IMG/VR virus record: IMGVR_UViG_3300025769_012369
Coordinates: 1-54,764 of that record
Origin: a virus
Direction: 5' to 3' (one strand)
Length of the DNA: 54,764 nucleotides
Shown piece by piece: positions 38,454 through 47,802 of this stretch. The translations under genes were made by a program, and so were the position numbers. The notes beneath the pieces are model-generated. The model saw only the letters and a program-made list of their open reading frames with translations, ran no database searches and was not told the origin of the DNA. Within the stretch, counting starts at the first letter, position 1. Each line of letters opens with the position of its first letter.

Positions 38454-38956
38454 GGCGCGGGGACCGGCTCCAGCCAAACACAGTTGAGCAACGAACCGTA
38501 AGCCGGATCGACGGTCGAAACCTGGGTAAACGTCACCTTGTCGGTGGTGTTCCCTGGGACGGTCCAGCGATAGCGGGTGAACCCCTTGTTCCATGGGAGG
38601 ATAATGGTCTCGTTTACAGGACCGAATTGAACACGCACGGATGTTTGGTCCCCACGGCGATTCTCCCCAGCGAGATACACCACAAAGTAGTGGTCTCCCT
38701 CTCCTGTTGCCCATTGGTCTGTCGTTCGGATGGTGGAGTTCCCGGGAGTCCCGGCCAGGTCTATGAACCGGCCCTGTCCTGGGATGATTACAAACTGGCA
38801 TCCCTCACCGACACCGTCCGTCTTCCCGCGCAGGAGTTCCCAGGTCGGGGGAAGTGGAGCGTTCAGCCCGCACGGAGCGGTTGACCAGTCCTCGCTGAAA
38901 ATCGCGCTTTCGGGAATGACGCACGCGCAACACCCACATGGACCGTTCAGCTTCAT
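38450..38956 (-). CDS. Minor tail-region protein, Cys-rich start
   Basis: 168 residues from the ATG at 38956 (ATGA with the tail hub). MKLNGPCGCCACVIPES has a Cys cluster. The rest is beta-rich with aromatics (WELLRGKTDGVGEGCQFVII; GEGDHYFVVYLAGENRRGDQ), like a small carbohydrate-binding or structural module. Likely virion structural by position, but no family match is claimed. Confidence 0.7.
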   Translation of the reverse strand: MKLNGPCGCCACVIPESAIFSEDWSTAPCGLNAPLPPTWELLRGKTDGVGEGCQFVIIPGQGRFIDLAGTPGNSTIRTTDQWATGEGDHYFVVYLAGENRRGDQTSVRVQFGPVNETIILPWNKGFTRYRWTVPGNTTDKVTFTQVSTVDPAYGSLLNCVWLEPVPAP

Positions 38957-41004
38957 TGGGGATCGTAGGGGTCGCTGCAGAGAAACAGAGCTTTCTTGTC
39001 GACGCCCTCTACGCATACGTCGATTTCGCGGATGTAGAGCTTCTTCCCAAGGCACTTTGACAGTTCGATCAATACCTGGCTGTCCGGCTCCACCTGGCCC
39101 GATGACGTGGCCTCGGTCTTTTTGGCCTGCAGGTTGAACGCCAGGTTCTCGGCGTCGAATACCATCTTGGCGATCTGATCAATCCCGGCCGCGTCGTTCA
39201 CGTTTGCGATGGCCTCCTTCCTCATGGTCATCTTGCCGACGCCTTCGTGTGCCTTGTCCGTGTCCTGTCCTGGGCCGTGGGTTGGGTTGGTCACCTTGCT
39301 GCCGGACACTTGGCCGCTGGATTGCGTTCCCGGTGCTGTCCACCGTTCCCTGGTTCGGTTGACCATCAAAAGCTGGATCAGGTCGCCGACGCCCAGGTGC
39401 TTCGCGACTCCAATGTTCACCTGCGTCGTTCCGGCGTCGATGTTGAACGTCACCTGCTGGACCAGGCTGCGCATGGTTGCCCATGCCGCGTCACCGTTCG
39501 TCACGTTGACCACGTTGCCCATGCCAATCACCGTGTTGTCGATCTCCTGGGCAGCAAGTCGAAAGCTGCCGTCATACTGCAGTTCGTTCAGGGCGTTGTA
39601 GTATGCCTCGGCCAGTCCGGTCGGGATCGGGTCTCCCGCCTGGAAGCTGTCCAGCTTCTGCCAGGTTCCCGTGTAGGCGTTCGTCGCGTTGACTCTCAAA
39701 TTGAACGGTTGGCGCAAGAAGGCGGTCTCGACTCCGTTGGCGGTCACCTTTTTGTAAGCGGCCGTCCCCTTGAGTGTGTAGGACTGAAGATCGACCTGCA
39801 CCCCGGCAATCGGCGCGTTGGTCTTGTTCCACCAGCCTGGCGTCAAGCTGCCTTCCACGATGTCGTTGAACAGGGCGGGAGGGACACCGACTCCGGTGTT
39901 GTAGTCGTATTCGCTACCGTCTGGGTAAATCACTTTGTCGACCACCGCACCGAATGATGCGACATCGACCTCGCCCGTGTTCGCCAAGCCCAGCTTCTCC
40001 AGTAGGTAGCCGTAACCCAGGCCGCTGAACGCCATCGTCCTCGTGGTCACCTGGGCCTCGGTGTATTGAACCGAGAACCCTTGCAAGGGGATGGTCATTA
40101 CCAGGACTCCGAACCCGACCTCGTTGGTGTTCGCCGGGTAGGCGTCGGGCGTGGTGGTCTGCCAACTGTTCCCATTCACCTGGTTGGTTTGCTGATACTT
40201 CAGCAGCACGCCGGGCACCTGCAGGTCGTGACGCGGGTTAAGGTGGCCCTGCATGATGATGTCGCCCCCGGTGGTCCCGTCTCCGTTCTTGAATTCCTTC
40301 GCGGTCAGGTCGGGCCGGCGTTTGATGTGCAACGTCGGCGGGCTGGTCGTGTAGTCGAACCAGGTCACCGCGTCCGGCATCCATCGCAGTTGCTTCTTGA
40401 TGACCTCGGCGCACATGATGTCCTCATGCTCGTCCTTGGGGATCTCGACGCCCGGGTAGTCGTTGGCCTTCTGCAGCTCGGGCGACACCGGCACAGTCTG
40501 TTGTCCGGCCGCGTAGGTGTAGAAGTCGATCACGTCTTCAAGCTGTTCCTGGGTGTTCAGAAAAACCCCGTTCACTCCCTGGTTCAGAATGACGTGCGAC
40601 AGGTAGCCGCCGACCAGGCTGCTTGCGGGATTAGATGGGTCAACCGCCTGATACCACTTCTGCATGTATTCCAGCCGCTCCAGCCAACGCCAGGGACCGC
40701 GCACGGTGTAGTGGTGGGCCTCGGCACCGGCTCCCTGCTCCTGGGGATGCTGCTCAACCCATCCCACAAAATAGACCGTCTCCGTGACCGCAAGCGTGTC
40801 CAAGTTGGTGATCTGCTTGCGTAGGGTCAGCTTCGTCTCGTATGGGAACACCATGGCCGTCTCCCATTGCTGCACCGGCATGGTGAACTTGAGTTCGTCG
40901 GCGGCTTGGCTGCGCAGGGTCAGCGACAAGTTGCGGATGTTCCATTCGCCCGCGGTCTTCTTGTCCCCGCCAAATACTTCGATTGTCCAGTCGGTGCGTG
41001 TCAT
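38953..41004 (-). CDS. Tail hub/tip protein
   Basis: 683 residues after the tape-measure gene, ATGA-coupled. The N-terminal half (WTIEVFGGDKKTAGEWNIRN; RNLSLTLRSQAADELKFTMP; KLTLRKQITN; FVGWVEQHPQEQG) resembles baseplate-hub/gp27-like tail proteins that start the tube. A long beta-rich middle and a C-terminal part (MRSLVQQVTFNIDAGTTQVN) follow. Tape measure then hub is the standard siphovirus order. The far C-terminus contains Lys/Thr/Gly-rich linkers and may attach the neighbouring small proteins. Confidence 0.75.
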   Translation of the reverse strand: MTRTDWTIEVFGGDKKTAGEWNIRNLSLTLRSQAADELKFTMPVQQWETAMVFPYETKLTLRKQITNLDTLAVTETVYFVGWVEQHPQEQGAGAEAHHYTVRGPWRWLERLEYMQKWYQAVDPSNPASSLVGGYLSHVILNQGVNGVFLNTQEQLEDVIDFYTYAAGQQTVPVSPELQKANDYPGVEIPKDEHEDIMCAEVIKKQLRWMPDAVTWFDYTTSPPTLHIKRRPDLTAKEFKNGDGTTGGDIIMQGHLNPRHDLQVPGVLLKYQQTNQVNGNSWQTTTPDAYPANTNEVGFGVLVMTIPLQGFSVQYTEAQVTTRTMAFSGLGYGYLLEKLGLANTGEVDVASFGAVVDKVIYPDGSEYDYNTGVGVPPALFNDIVEGSLTPGWWNKTNAPIAGVQVDLQSYTLKGTAAYKKVTANGVETAFLRQPFNLRVNATNAYTGTWQKLDSFQAGDPIPTGLAEAYYNALNELQYDGSFRLAAQEIDNTVIGMGNVVNVTNGDAAWATMRSLVQQVTFNIDAGTTQVNIGVAKHLGVGDLIQLLMVNRTRERWTAPGTQSSGQVSGSKVTNPTHGPGQDTDKAHEGVGKMTMRKEAIANVNDAAGIDQIAKMVFDAENLAFNLQAKKTEATSSGQVEPDSQVLIELSKCLGKKLYIREIDVCVEGVDKKALFLCSDPYDPQ

Positions 41005-43595
41005 CGGGTGTCCAGTCGGATGTTGGCGATGCGCTCGTTCTGGGCCTCCATCTGCGTGGCCAGGTTCTCAAGTTGTTGCCGGGTCAGTAGCTGTCCGTTG
41101 GCCGTGATCTGGAAAAAGTTCCGCATCGCCTCCTGGAACAGCTGGGACTGGTTTGCTTGGTCGCCCTGGGCCTGCTGCAGTGCCCGGTCAGCGGCCGCGA
41201 AATCGGCTCCACCCACTTGGCTTGGATTCGTGGCCGGTCGTGCGTTGAGGGCACTTCCCGCTGTGCTGACACCCCCGGTGCGGTTCAAGTCGATCTGGGA
41301 CGATTCTGCGGCCGATACGGCAGCTTGTAGGTCGGGGCGTTGCTGCAGGGCTTGGATGTCGGCTACGCTCCCCCCGGTTTCCGCCTCGGCGATCTTGCGC
41401 TCGTCGATCATCTTCTCCAGCTTGATCTGGAGATCCTCGGCCGCTCGTTGGTTCGCAATGGAACCCTGAGCGGTCCCGGCCTGGTTCGCCAAGGCGGTGA
41501 ACTTGTCGATCTGCTTTCGTAGGTTGTCGACGGCGTCACGGAACTGCTGGTTTTCGACACGGGACATTTGGTTGACCGCTGCTGTGTCGGACTTCAGTTT
41601 AAACTCCTCGACCGCGGACTTGGAAGCGTCCATCGTGGCCTCCACCTTCTTGCGGGCGTTCTCCAGGGCGGCGTCGTTCTGTTCCCTGGTCTCCTTGAGG
41701 GTTTCCAGGATGCCCTTCTTCAGAGACTCCAACTCCTGCATCCGCTTCATCGGTCCCTGCACAACCTGCTCGCTGGTGATGAGGTCGGAGCCTTCAACGG
41801 CTGCGCGGCCTGCTTCCAGCTTCCGGCGTCGGGCGTCCTGGCCCTGGCCGATGGCTCGATCCCGTGCTTCCTGAAGTGCAGATACGCGCTTGTCGATTTC
41901 CGCTTTCTCCGCGTCGGTGGTGGGTTGGAAGTAGCCCGGCCCCATGCCGGTTACGTCGGGGTGGTAGGTGCCGTCACGTCCTGCCAGGGCCTCCCTGATC
42001 TGCGTGTCCAAGGTGCCTACACGAAACTGTGCCGCCTGTTCTTCCCGTCCGGCCTGCTGGCGGTCCTGCAGTAGCTTCAGGGCCTTGTCATACTCCATGA
42101 CCTGCTCCTGAAGTTCTTGGTATTTCCCGGCGATGAATTCGGCCGTCGCCCGGTTCGCCTCAATCACCTTGTTGTTGTGTTCCAGGGTCCGCGCCAGGGC
42201 AAGTTGCTCATACCGTTGCCGGATCTCAAATTCCTTTTTGATGGCGGTCTGCTCGTCGACACCACCGCGCCCCGCGCCCAGCTTGCGCTTGCGTTCCAGT
42301 TGGGCGAGCTCCAGGGCCATCTGCGCGTTCGCCCGACGATCCTCTGCTGCCTTGAGCCGGTTCAATGCCGACTCCTCCTCGGCCAGGGCCGCGGCTGCGT
42401 CCCTGGTTGCGGCCGCTAGGTCTTTCTGCACCTGTTCCAGGTTCTTGGCGATCCGATCCTGATCCTCCATCGACATCGTCAGGTTCTCGGTCGCGTTGGC
42501 AAAATCGTTCACCGGGTCAATGGTGGTCGTCAGCACGTCGGCCCAGAACCCCGTCACCAGGATGAGTTGCTGCATGATTTCTTGCAGTATGCCGGACTTG
42601 CTTATCCAGTTGCCGATCCCCCCAAAGAAGTCGCCCACGTTGTTCTTCAGGGTCGTGAACTGCCCGGTCAAGGTCTTGGTCTTGGCCTCCAGCATTCCAC
42701 CGCCACGCTGGGCAAGTTGCTCATAAAGTTTGTCCAGGGTCTTGGTCTTGTCCCCCATGTCCTCCACAACAATGCCGTATTCGGAAAACATGCCGAACTG
42801 CCCCTGCAGTGCCCTTTTGATGACCATCGACGCAGACTCGATGTTACCGCCCATGAGGCCCGCCAGGTTCTTGACGGCCTCCATGTCCTTTTGTAGTCGC
42901 TGGGTGTTGCTGCCGAACTGAAGCAGGTTTGCGGCGGCTCGGTTCCAGCGTTCGTCCCCGACGTTTGTCGCGCTCTGGAAATCGTTGCTCAGAGCCTGGA
43001 TCTGCTTTCGGACCTCTGGGACGTTCTGCCCCATGTTCTTCAGCGCGTTGTCCAGCTCCGCGACTGCGTCCTGCTTTTGCGAGAATTCGTCCAAGGCCCT
43101 GCGGGCACCCTTCAGTGCGGCCGTGAACCCCATCACGACCACGGCGAGCTTGCCGAAGGCTGCACCCATGCCCGGCAGCTCCTTCCCGGCGTTGATCATG
43201 CCCTTGAGTCCACCGCCTGCGCCCTTGTAGGCGTCACGCAGCTTCATGGCGTCGTCCTTGAGCTGCCCCAGGCCCTTCTTCTGTTCCGGTTGCTCGGGAG
43301 GCTTGATGTTGTGTTTCTTTTGGAGCGAATCCAGTTGCTCCTCAAGCGGGGCCGTCTCGGCTCCCATCTCACGCATCTTGGCGATGGTTTTCTCCAGGCC
43401 GTCGGCGGCACGGACTGCCGCTGCCGCTTCTGAGTTGAGCGCGGTGTCCAGCTTGGTCAGCTCGGCCTCGAGATTCTTGGTCTCCCCTCCCGCCTCCTTG
43501 GTTGCATTGATGGCCTCCTCAAGTGCCTTCTTTGTCTTCTCGGCGTTCTTGAGGTCACCAACGGTCTCAATCTCAATGCGGAACTCGTTGCCCAT
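41001..43595 (-). CDS. Tape measure protein
   Basis: 864 residues. Long amphipathic helices dominate (LKNAEKTKKALEEAINATKE; LEAELTKLDTALNSEAAAAV), with a central hydrophobic region (GMINAGKELPGMGAAFGKLA; VVVMGFTAALKGARRALDEF) and the VTGFWADVLTTTIDPVNDFA motif region typical of tape measures. The C-terminal half is again coiled coil, rich in Gln, Ala and Arg. By the usual scaling of length with tail size, a tail of roughly 130 nm would be predicted (inference). No separate frameshifted tail chaperone gene was found before it. It overlaps the hub gene by ATGA. Confidence 0.93.
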   Translation of the reverse strand: MGNEFRIEIETVGDLKNAEKTKKALEEAINATKEAGGETKNLEAELTKLDTALNSEAAAAVRAADGLEKTIAKMREMGAETAPLEEQLDSLQKKHNIKPPEQPEQKKGLGQLKDDAMKLRDAYKGAGGGLKGMINAGKELPGMGAAFGKLAVVVMGFTAALKGARRALDEFSQKQDAVAELDNALKNMGQNVPEVRKQIQALSNDFQSATNVGDERWNRAAANLLQFGSNTQRLQKDMEAVKNLAGLMGGNIESASMVIKRALQGQFGMFSEYGIVVEDMGDKTKTLDKLYEQLAQRGGGMLEAKTKTLTGQFTTLKNNVGDFFGGIGNWISKSGILQEIMQQLILVTGFWADVLTTTIDPVNDFANATENLTMSMEDQDRIAKNLEQVQKDLAAATRDAAAALAEEESALNRLKAAEDRRANAQMALELAQLERKRKLGAGRGGVDEQTAIKKEFEIRQRYEQLALARTLEHNNKVIEANRATAEFIAGKYQELQEQVMEYDKALKLLQDRQQAGREEQAAQFRVGTLDTQIREALAGRDGTYHPDVTGMGPGYFQPTTDAEKAEIDKRVSALQEARDRAIGQGQDARRRKLEAGRAAVEGSDLITSEQVVQGPMKRMQELESLKKGILETLKETREQNDAALENARKKVEATMDASKSAVEEFKLKSDTAAVNQMSRVENQQFRDAVDNLRKQIDKFTALANQAGTAQGSIANQRAAEDLQIKLEKMIDERKIAEAETGGSVADIQALQQRPDLQAAVSAAESSQIDLNRTGGVSTAGSALNARPATNPSQVGGADFAAADRALQQAQGDQANQSQLFQEAMRNFFQITANGQLLTRQQLENLATQMEAQNERIANIRLDTR

Positions 43596-43633
43596 GCTTT
43601 TATTTAGATCAGGTCAAGGCTGAATCGACAAAC

Positions 43634-44686
43634 CTATTCAGTCTCCTTGTCCTCGTTGCGGTCTGCGAAATACTGCTCCATCTCCTGCACTACGTTCAGC
43701 TTGTCGGTGTTCCAGCGCAGCGTCCCGTCCTCGTCGTAAATCAGTTCCTTTGCCGGGTCGACGCCAATTACAATCTTGCTCCGGTAGGCATACTGCCGGT
43801 CTTCCCTGGTCCCGTGGAACAGGTGCTTCACCCTGCAGTGGATGACGCCGATCTGCCCGCGCACGTAGCGATGGACCGGCTCACCCCACCGCTTCATGTC
43901 GTCGATGAACTCATGGTTGTATTGCTTGAAGAACCAGGTATCCCAGAACCCTTGAAACCCGCCGAAGGTATGCACCGCGTCACCGCCCCCAGTGATCATC
44001 TTGTCATAGAGTCCATCGAAGCGGGTGAACAGTTCCCGGTGAACTGCCCAGGCTCCCCCTGGTCGGCCCTTTCCATGGGGCGGTCGCTTGTTCGGGTCAT
44101 CGCGGCCCAGGACGCACCACTCTTGCGCCAGGCTTGCGCTGTCGGCCCGTGTGATGGTCTTCAGGTCCGGCCCAAGGTCGTCCATGTAGTTCCAGCACTG
44201 GACGGCCGGGATGTGGTCGAGCCGGTCGCTTGCCTCCCAGGCCCAGTCATGATGCTCCCAAAGCATGTCACAATCCACGAACGCGATCTTTGTGAACCTG
44301 GGCGGGACGATCCGCTCGCAGTGGTTCAGCAGGTTCTCTTTGTGCATGAATCGCTCCTTGACCGGAACATGCACCGTCTCGTTGTTGTGGATCGTGGGCT
44401 TGTGCCCCGGCAGGACTCCCTCGGCTGTGTAGACTGGAACACCTGCTCGTCGTAGTGCGTCGAGAAACAGGTCGTAGTTCCGTCTCAGGTTTCGGGTTCC
44501 TGCAGGGTTGTAGTAGCAGGTAATGACAGCGATGTCTGTTCGGACCGGGAAGGGTCTTCGCTCTGGCGTTGTGGTCTGAACCGGCGTCGGCGCGGTTGGT
44601 TGCTCGGCTTGAATACCATGCTCCCGTTCTTCCGCTGTCGTTGGCTGGGCTTTAGACGCACCGCTTTTGTCATACCATCGCGGCAT
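43634..44686 (-). CDS. GT-A-type glycosyltransferase-like protein
   Basis: 350 residues. After a disordered start, TDIAVITCYYNPAGTRNLRR opens a Rossmann-like domain, and KIAFVDCDMLWEHHDWAWEA gives a D-x-D motif (DCD) with hydrophobic strand. PGGAWAVHRELFTRFDGLYD and GGGDAVHTFGGFQGFWDTWF match acceptor-side regions of small GT-A transferases. It might modify the host envelope or phage tail proteins. Location between fibre-like genes and tape measure is odd for an early enzyme and suggests virion glycosylation, though this is inference. Confidence 0.82.
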   Translation of the reverse strand: MPRWYDKSGASKAQPTTAEEREHGIQAEQPTAPTPVQTTTPERRPFPVRTDIAVITCYYNPAGTRNLRRNYDLFLDALRRAGVPVYTAEGVLPGHKPTIHNNETVHVPVKERFMHKENLLNHCERIVPPRFTKIAFVDCDMLWEHHDWAWEASDRLDHIPAVQCWNYMDDLGPDLKTITRADSASLAQEWCVLGRDDPNKRPPHGKGRPGGAWAVHRELFTRFDGLYDKMITGGGDAVHTFGGFQGFWDTWFFKQYNHEFIDDMKRWGEPVHRYVRGQIGVIHCRVKHLFHGTREDRQYAYRSKIVIGVDPAKELIYDEDGTLRWNTDKLNVVQEMEQYFADRNEDKETE

Positions 44687-44701
44687 CGATCACCGGGCGG
44701 T

Positions 44702-45115
44702 TCAGTCGCAGGTGATTGAGAACGCGGCCGCCAGCCAGCGAGGCGTGTCGCCGGATACGATGGAACGGCTCTGCGTCAAGGCACCCCAGAACAGCAGGTT
44801 GCCGCTGCTGGAGGCGTCGTAGATGCCCCAATGCGTCACGGTTCCCCAGTTGGCCGATGCCTGCGGGAACTGGACCGTGGTCCCGTTCTCCTTCTTCGAC
44901 ACCCCTGCCGTTGTGGTGGCCGCTGGAAAGTTTGTATCGTTGTTTGTCATCTCCACGCGGGCGTAGCTGCCCCCGGTGACCTCTGTTCCGTTTCCGTCGT
45001 CGTCCGGCGCGGCCGTGAACAGGGCGAAGTAGACATTCGTTGGGGCCGTGTAGGCGGCTGCTCCCAGGACGTGGTCCAGGATTTCCTTTTCGAGATAGTT
45101 GCTTGCTGCACTCAT
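44702..45115 (-). CDS. Gp80-family tail fibre/baseplate accessory protein
   Basis: 137 residues. MSAASNYLEKEILDHVLGAA, followed by NVYFALFTAAPDDDGNGTEV and YARVEMTNNDTNFP, is the familiar start of small beta-rich phage proteins of the Gp80 type. WGTVTHWGIYDASSSGNLLF and WGALTQSRSIVSGDTPRWLA complete the fold. They are found beside tail fibres and are likely virion parts. GAAAGGAAAC lies before the ATG. Confidence 0.8.
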   Translation of the reverse strand: MSAASNYLEKEILDHVLGAAAYTAPTNVYFALFTAAPDDDGNGTEVTGGSYARVEMTNNDTNFPAATTTAGVSKKENGTTVQFPQASANWGTVTHWGIYDASSSGNLLFWGALTQSRSIVSGDTPRWLAAAFSITCD

Positions 45116-45126
45116 ACGTTTCCTTT

Positions 45127-47799
45127 CTATGCTTCATCGCCCATCGAAGCAATCGCGTAATCATGCTCGATGTCGATTCGTTGGGCCGATGTCCAGGCCC
45201 AGTTCCAAAAGTGATAATACGTTCCGGACTTCGGGTTCTGTGCCCCACTGGTCGATGTCGGGTGCGTCCCGTTCACGTGAGAACCAATCTGCCCGTCAGG
45301 CAAATAAAATACACTCGGCACCCCGGTTCCTAGTGTGCTTCCCCATACAACCAATCGGCCGGTTGTGGTGATGGCGGCGGCGATGGCCTGGCTTGAGTAG
45401 GTGCTCAACGCTACGTCGATGGCTCCCTCGTCGATCACAAAGTCAGGGATGGCTGCGGTCACTGCGGCGTCTCCACCCAGGGGAAACGTCACCGTGCCGT
45501 CTTCCTTCAGGGCAATTGCCATGTCTCCAGATACCTTGCACTCGATGAACCGCGTCCCTGATCCGCTGTCGTAGTAGCTCGCGCCTGCGGAATCTGTGAT
45601 TCGCAACCGCCCAGGTGATTTGCGCCCCCCGACCAGGTAGGCGAACCCTGCGTAGGTGAATGCCTCGGCACTTGGGTCGATGTAGGCGAACTTCCCGTTG
45701 GCCCGGTTGTTTCCGCGCATGTGGGAAACTGGTCCCGACATCGGCGGCAAGGTCAGCCATGTGCTTCCGCTGATCTTGTAGAGTTCAGCAGGCCAGGTTG
45801 TGCTGGTGTAGAACTGATACTCCGTCGCAGGAACCGGCACGCAGTAGATGCCGCCGACCGTGTCCTTTGCGACGAACAGGCTTCGCAGGTATTGATACCT
45901 CGGGCGCATCATGCTGGCGGTGGGCTGCGGACAGTTGCCCCATGCAAACGTGATCTGCGGCTTGCCCGTGGCTACACCGTACGCAGCTTGGAAGAAATAC
46001 GGGTAATTGTTGTTCGACACGTAGCCGACTGCGATGTCCTCGGTGAATTGATGGAACAGCGCGTTGTCTCTCGTTATGATCGGTTCGACATGGTATTCGG
46101 CCGGGGCAGTTGGGTTTCCGAACACCTGCGCATTCCCTACTTCTTCTGGAACGTAACCATAAGAGCCAATCACTGGATACTTCGAAATGATGGCGCGATG
46201 CCCCCACACACCACCGTCATACATTTTGGGGTTGTGCCGGGCGACCCAGAACTTCGGCGTCGTAATGACGTGGATCATGTCCTCACGCCAACCTGCAGAC
46301 GTGTTCTTGCTGAACTCAAACTCGCTTGCCTTCTTGAACCAGGACGCAGGCAGCAGGTCGTTGTTGTTGTAGGTGTCCGGCCAGGCCCAGACATTCCCCG
46401 CTACGGGTGGTCCTGCAGCGACCTGAATGCTCATCGCGTCCTGGTTGCCCAGCTTCACAATCTCGAAACCAACTTCGTGATCGAACTCCATGCTGCCCTC
46501 GTCGGCGGCATCCGTTCCCAGGGCCATCTCGAGGGTTAGGTTCTGCTCGATGATGCCCTGCGCTTCGAACACTTTGAAACCCATCTTGGTGCGGGTGTCT
46601 CCGATGTAGCTGATGCTCATGCTGCCGCCGTTGTAAAAACTGACCGCATACCACTTGTAGGGCTTGTCGTTGGTGATGGTGATTTCCTTCACCTCGTTCC
46701 AGTCCCAGTCTAATGCCCCGTTCTCATAGAGCTTTTCCCACATGAATTCGCTCGTCGGAGTCTCCAGTGTCGATCCCCAGATGCGGACGCCCCTTGGAAC
46801 CCACCAAAGCGTGGCTTTGTTGAACTTTCCGAGTCTGAACCGCTTTGCGATTGCGCCTCCGGTCTGCGGGACGCGCACGGCTAGAATCGGAAGGATGTCC
46901 TTCCCTTGGTAAGCCGAGTAGGGCGCGTTCGTCAGGTAGGTGCTGACGTAGTTCGCGTCGTCGTTGGCCCCGTAATAGGCCGGGGTTAGCTGATACGGGT
47001 TCCAACCGTAGGCGTCCTTGATCTCGACGTTTACGTTGAACACGTCAGCAGGGTCCGGTGGGTTCGCAACCAGTATGTAGGGCGGGGAATGGGTGTTGCC
47101 CTCTCCGATCAGCAGGCGGGCCTTCTGCGGGCTGGGGGCGTCGTCCCCGGTGAAGGGGTTCCAGATGTCCACGTACGCGGCCGCGTCCTCCAGGAACTCC
47201 ATCTGCGCCGTGCCGACCAAACTCATGTCCATTGTGATCAGAGACGTGCTGTGCTGGAACCGCATCACTGCAGCCGCTCCAAGATCCCAATAATTCGGCC
47301 CGACCTCTCCAACGAACTCGATGTCAGCAGTCGCTGCAAGCTCGACGGGGTTGCCCTCCACGGTGCCGATGAACTCGACCTCCTCGGTTGCAGCAATGGC
47401 CATGTCGGCAGTCAGGTTCGCGGACGGGTTCCCGAATGACATCGCGCTGTGCGCTGTCAGGTTCCGAAGCAATTCAAGGATCGGTGCCCCGTCGATCACC
47501 TGCATTGCACCGGCCGCTTCAAGTTGAACGTCCAGGCCCAAGTTCTGGTCGCCGCCTTCGAAGTCCATGAACACATCCTGCGACACCAGGACGATCTCGC
47601 CCTCGTCCACGTTGACCAGGTCGGACAGCCTGCAGATGAAAGGCATCTCGGCCGTCGACTCCAGGACGTTGTCCATCGTGAGCGCATCGCCTCCGGTGGC
47701 GAAGTCCATCGACACAGCGGAAGCCATGGATACCGGGTTGCCGGACTCAGCAACGCCAGCGTGGTGCTTCCTTCTGTGGTGTTCGTGGCCCTGGGGCAT
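45127..47799 (-). CDS. Large tail fibre-like protein with RCC1-like region
   Basis: 890 residues starting three bases after the other fibre gene. The N-terminal third has loose repeats (LAATADIEFVGEVGP; AAVMRFQHSTS; SLVGTAQMEFLEDAA). The middle is beta-rich with many aromatics (PPYILVANPPDPADVFNVNV; VRVPQTGGAIAKRFRLGKFN). The C-terminal 250 residues contain RCC1-type blades: KVSGDMAIALKEDGTVTFPL and YSSQAIAAAITTTGRLVVWG. A propeller at the tip suggests receptor binding. Charged His/Arg residues open the protein. No chaperone cleavage motif found. Confidence 0.72.
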   Translation of the reverse strand: MPQGHEHHRRKHHAGVAESGNPVSMASAVSMDFATGGDALTMDNVLESTAEMPFICRLSDLVNVDEGEIVLVSQDVFMDFEGGDQNLGLDVQLEAAGAMQVIDGAPILELLRNLTAHSAMSFGNPSANLTADMAIAATEEVEFIGTVEGNPVELAATADIEFVGEVGPNYWDLGAAAVMRFQHSTSLITMDMSLVGTAQMEFLEDAAAYVDIWNPFTGDDAPSPQKARLLIGEGNTHSPPYILVANPPDPADVFNVNVEIKDAYGWNPYQLTPAYYGANDDANYVSTYLTNAPYSAYQGKDILPILAVRVPQTGGAIAKRFRLGKFNKATLWWVPRGVRIWGSTLETPTSEFMWEKLYENGALDWDWNEVKEITITNDKPYKWYAVSFYNGGSMSISYIGDTRTKMGFKVFEAQGIIEQNLTLEMALGTDAADEGSMEFDHEVGFEIVKLGNQDAMSIQVAAGPPVAGNVWAWPDTYNNNDLLPASWFKKASEFEFSKNTSAGWREDMIHVITTPKFWVARHNPKMYDGGVWGHRAIISKYPVIGSYGYVPEEVGNAQVFGNPTAPAEYHVEPIITRDNALFHQFTEDIAVGYVSNNNYPYFFQAAYGVATGKPQITFAWGNCPQPTASMMRPRYQYLRSLFVAKDTVGGIYCVPVPATEYQFYTSTTWPAELYKISGSTWLTLPPMSGPVSHMRGNNRANGKFAYIDPSAEAFTYAGFAYLVGGRKSPGRLRITDSAGASYYDSGSGTRFIECKVSGDMAIALKEDGTVTFPLGGDAAVTAAIPDFVIDEGAIDVALSTYSSQAIAAAITTTGRLVVWGSTLGTGVPSVFYLPDGQIGSHVNGTHPTSTSGAQNPKSGTYYHFWNWAWTSAQRIDIEHDYAIASMGDEA

Positions 47800-47802
47800 G
47801 GC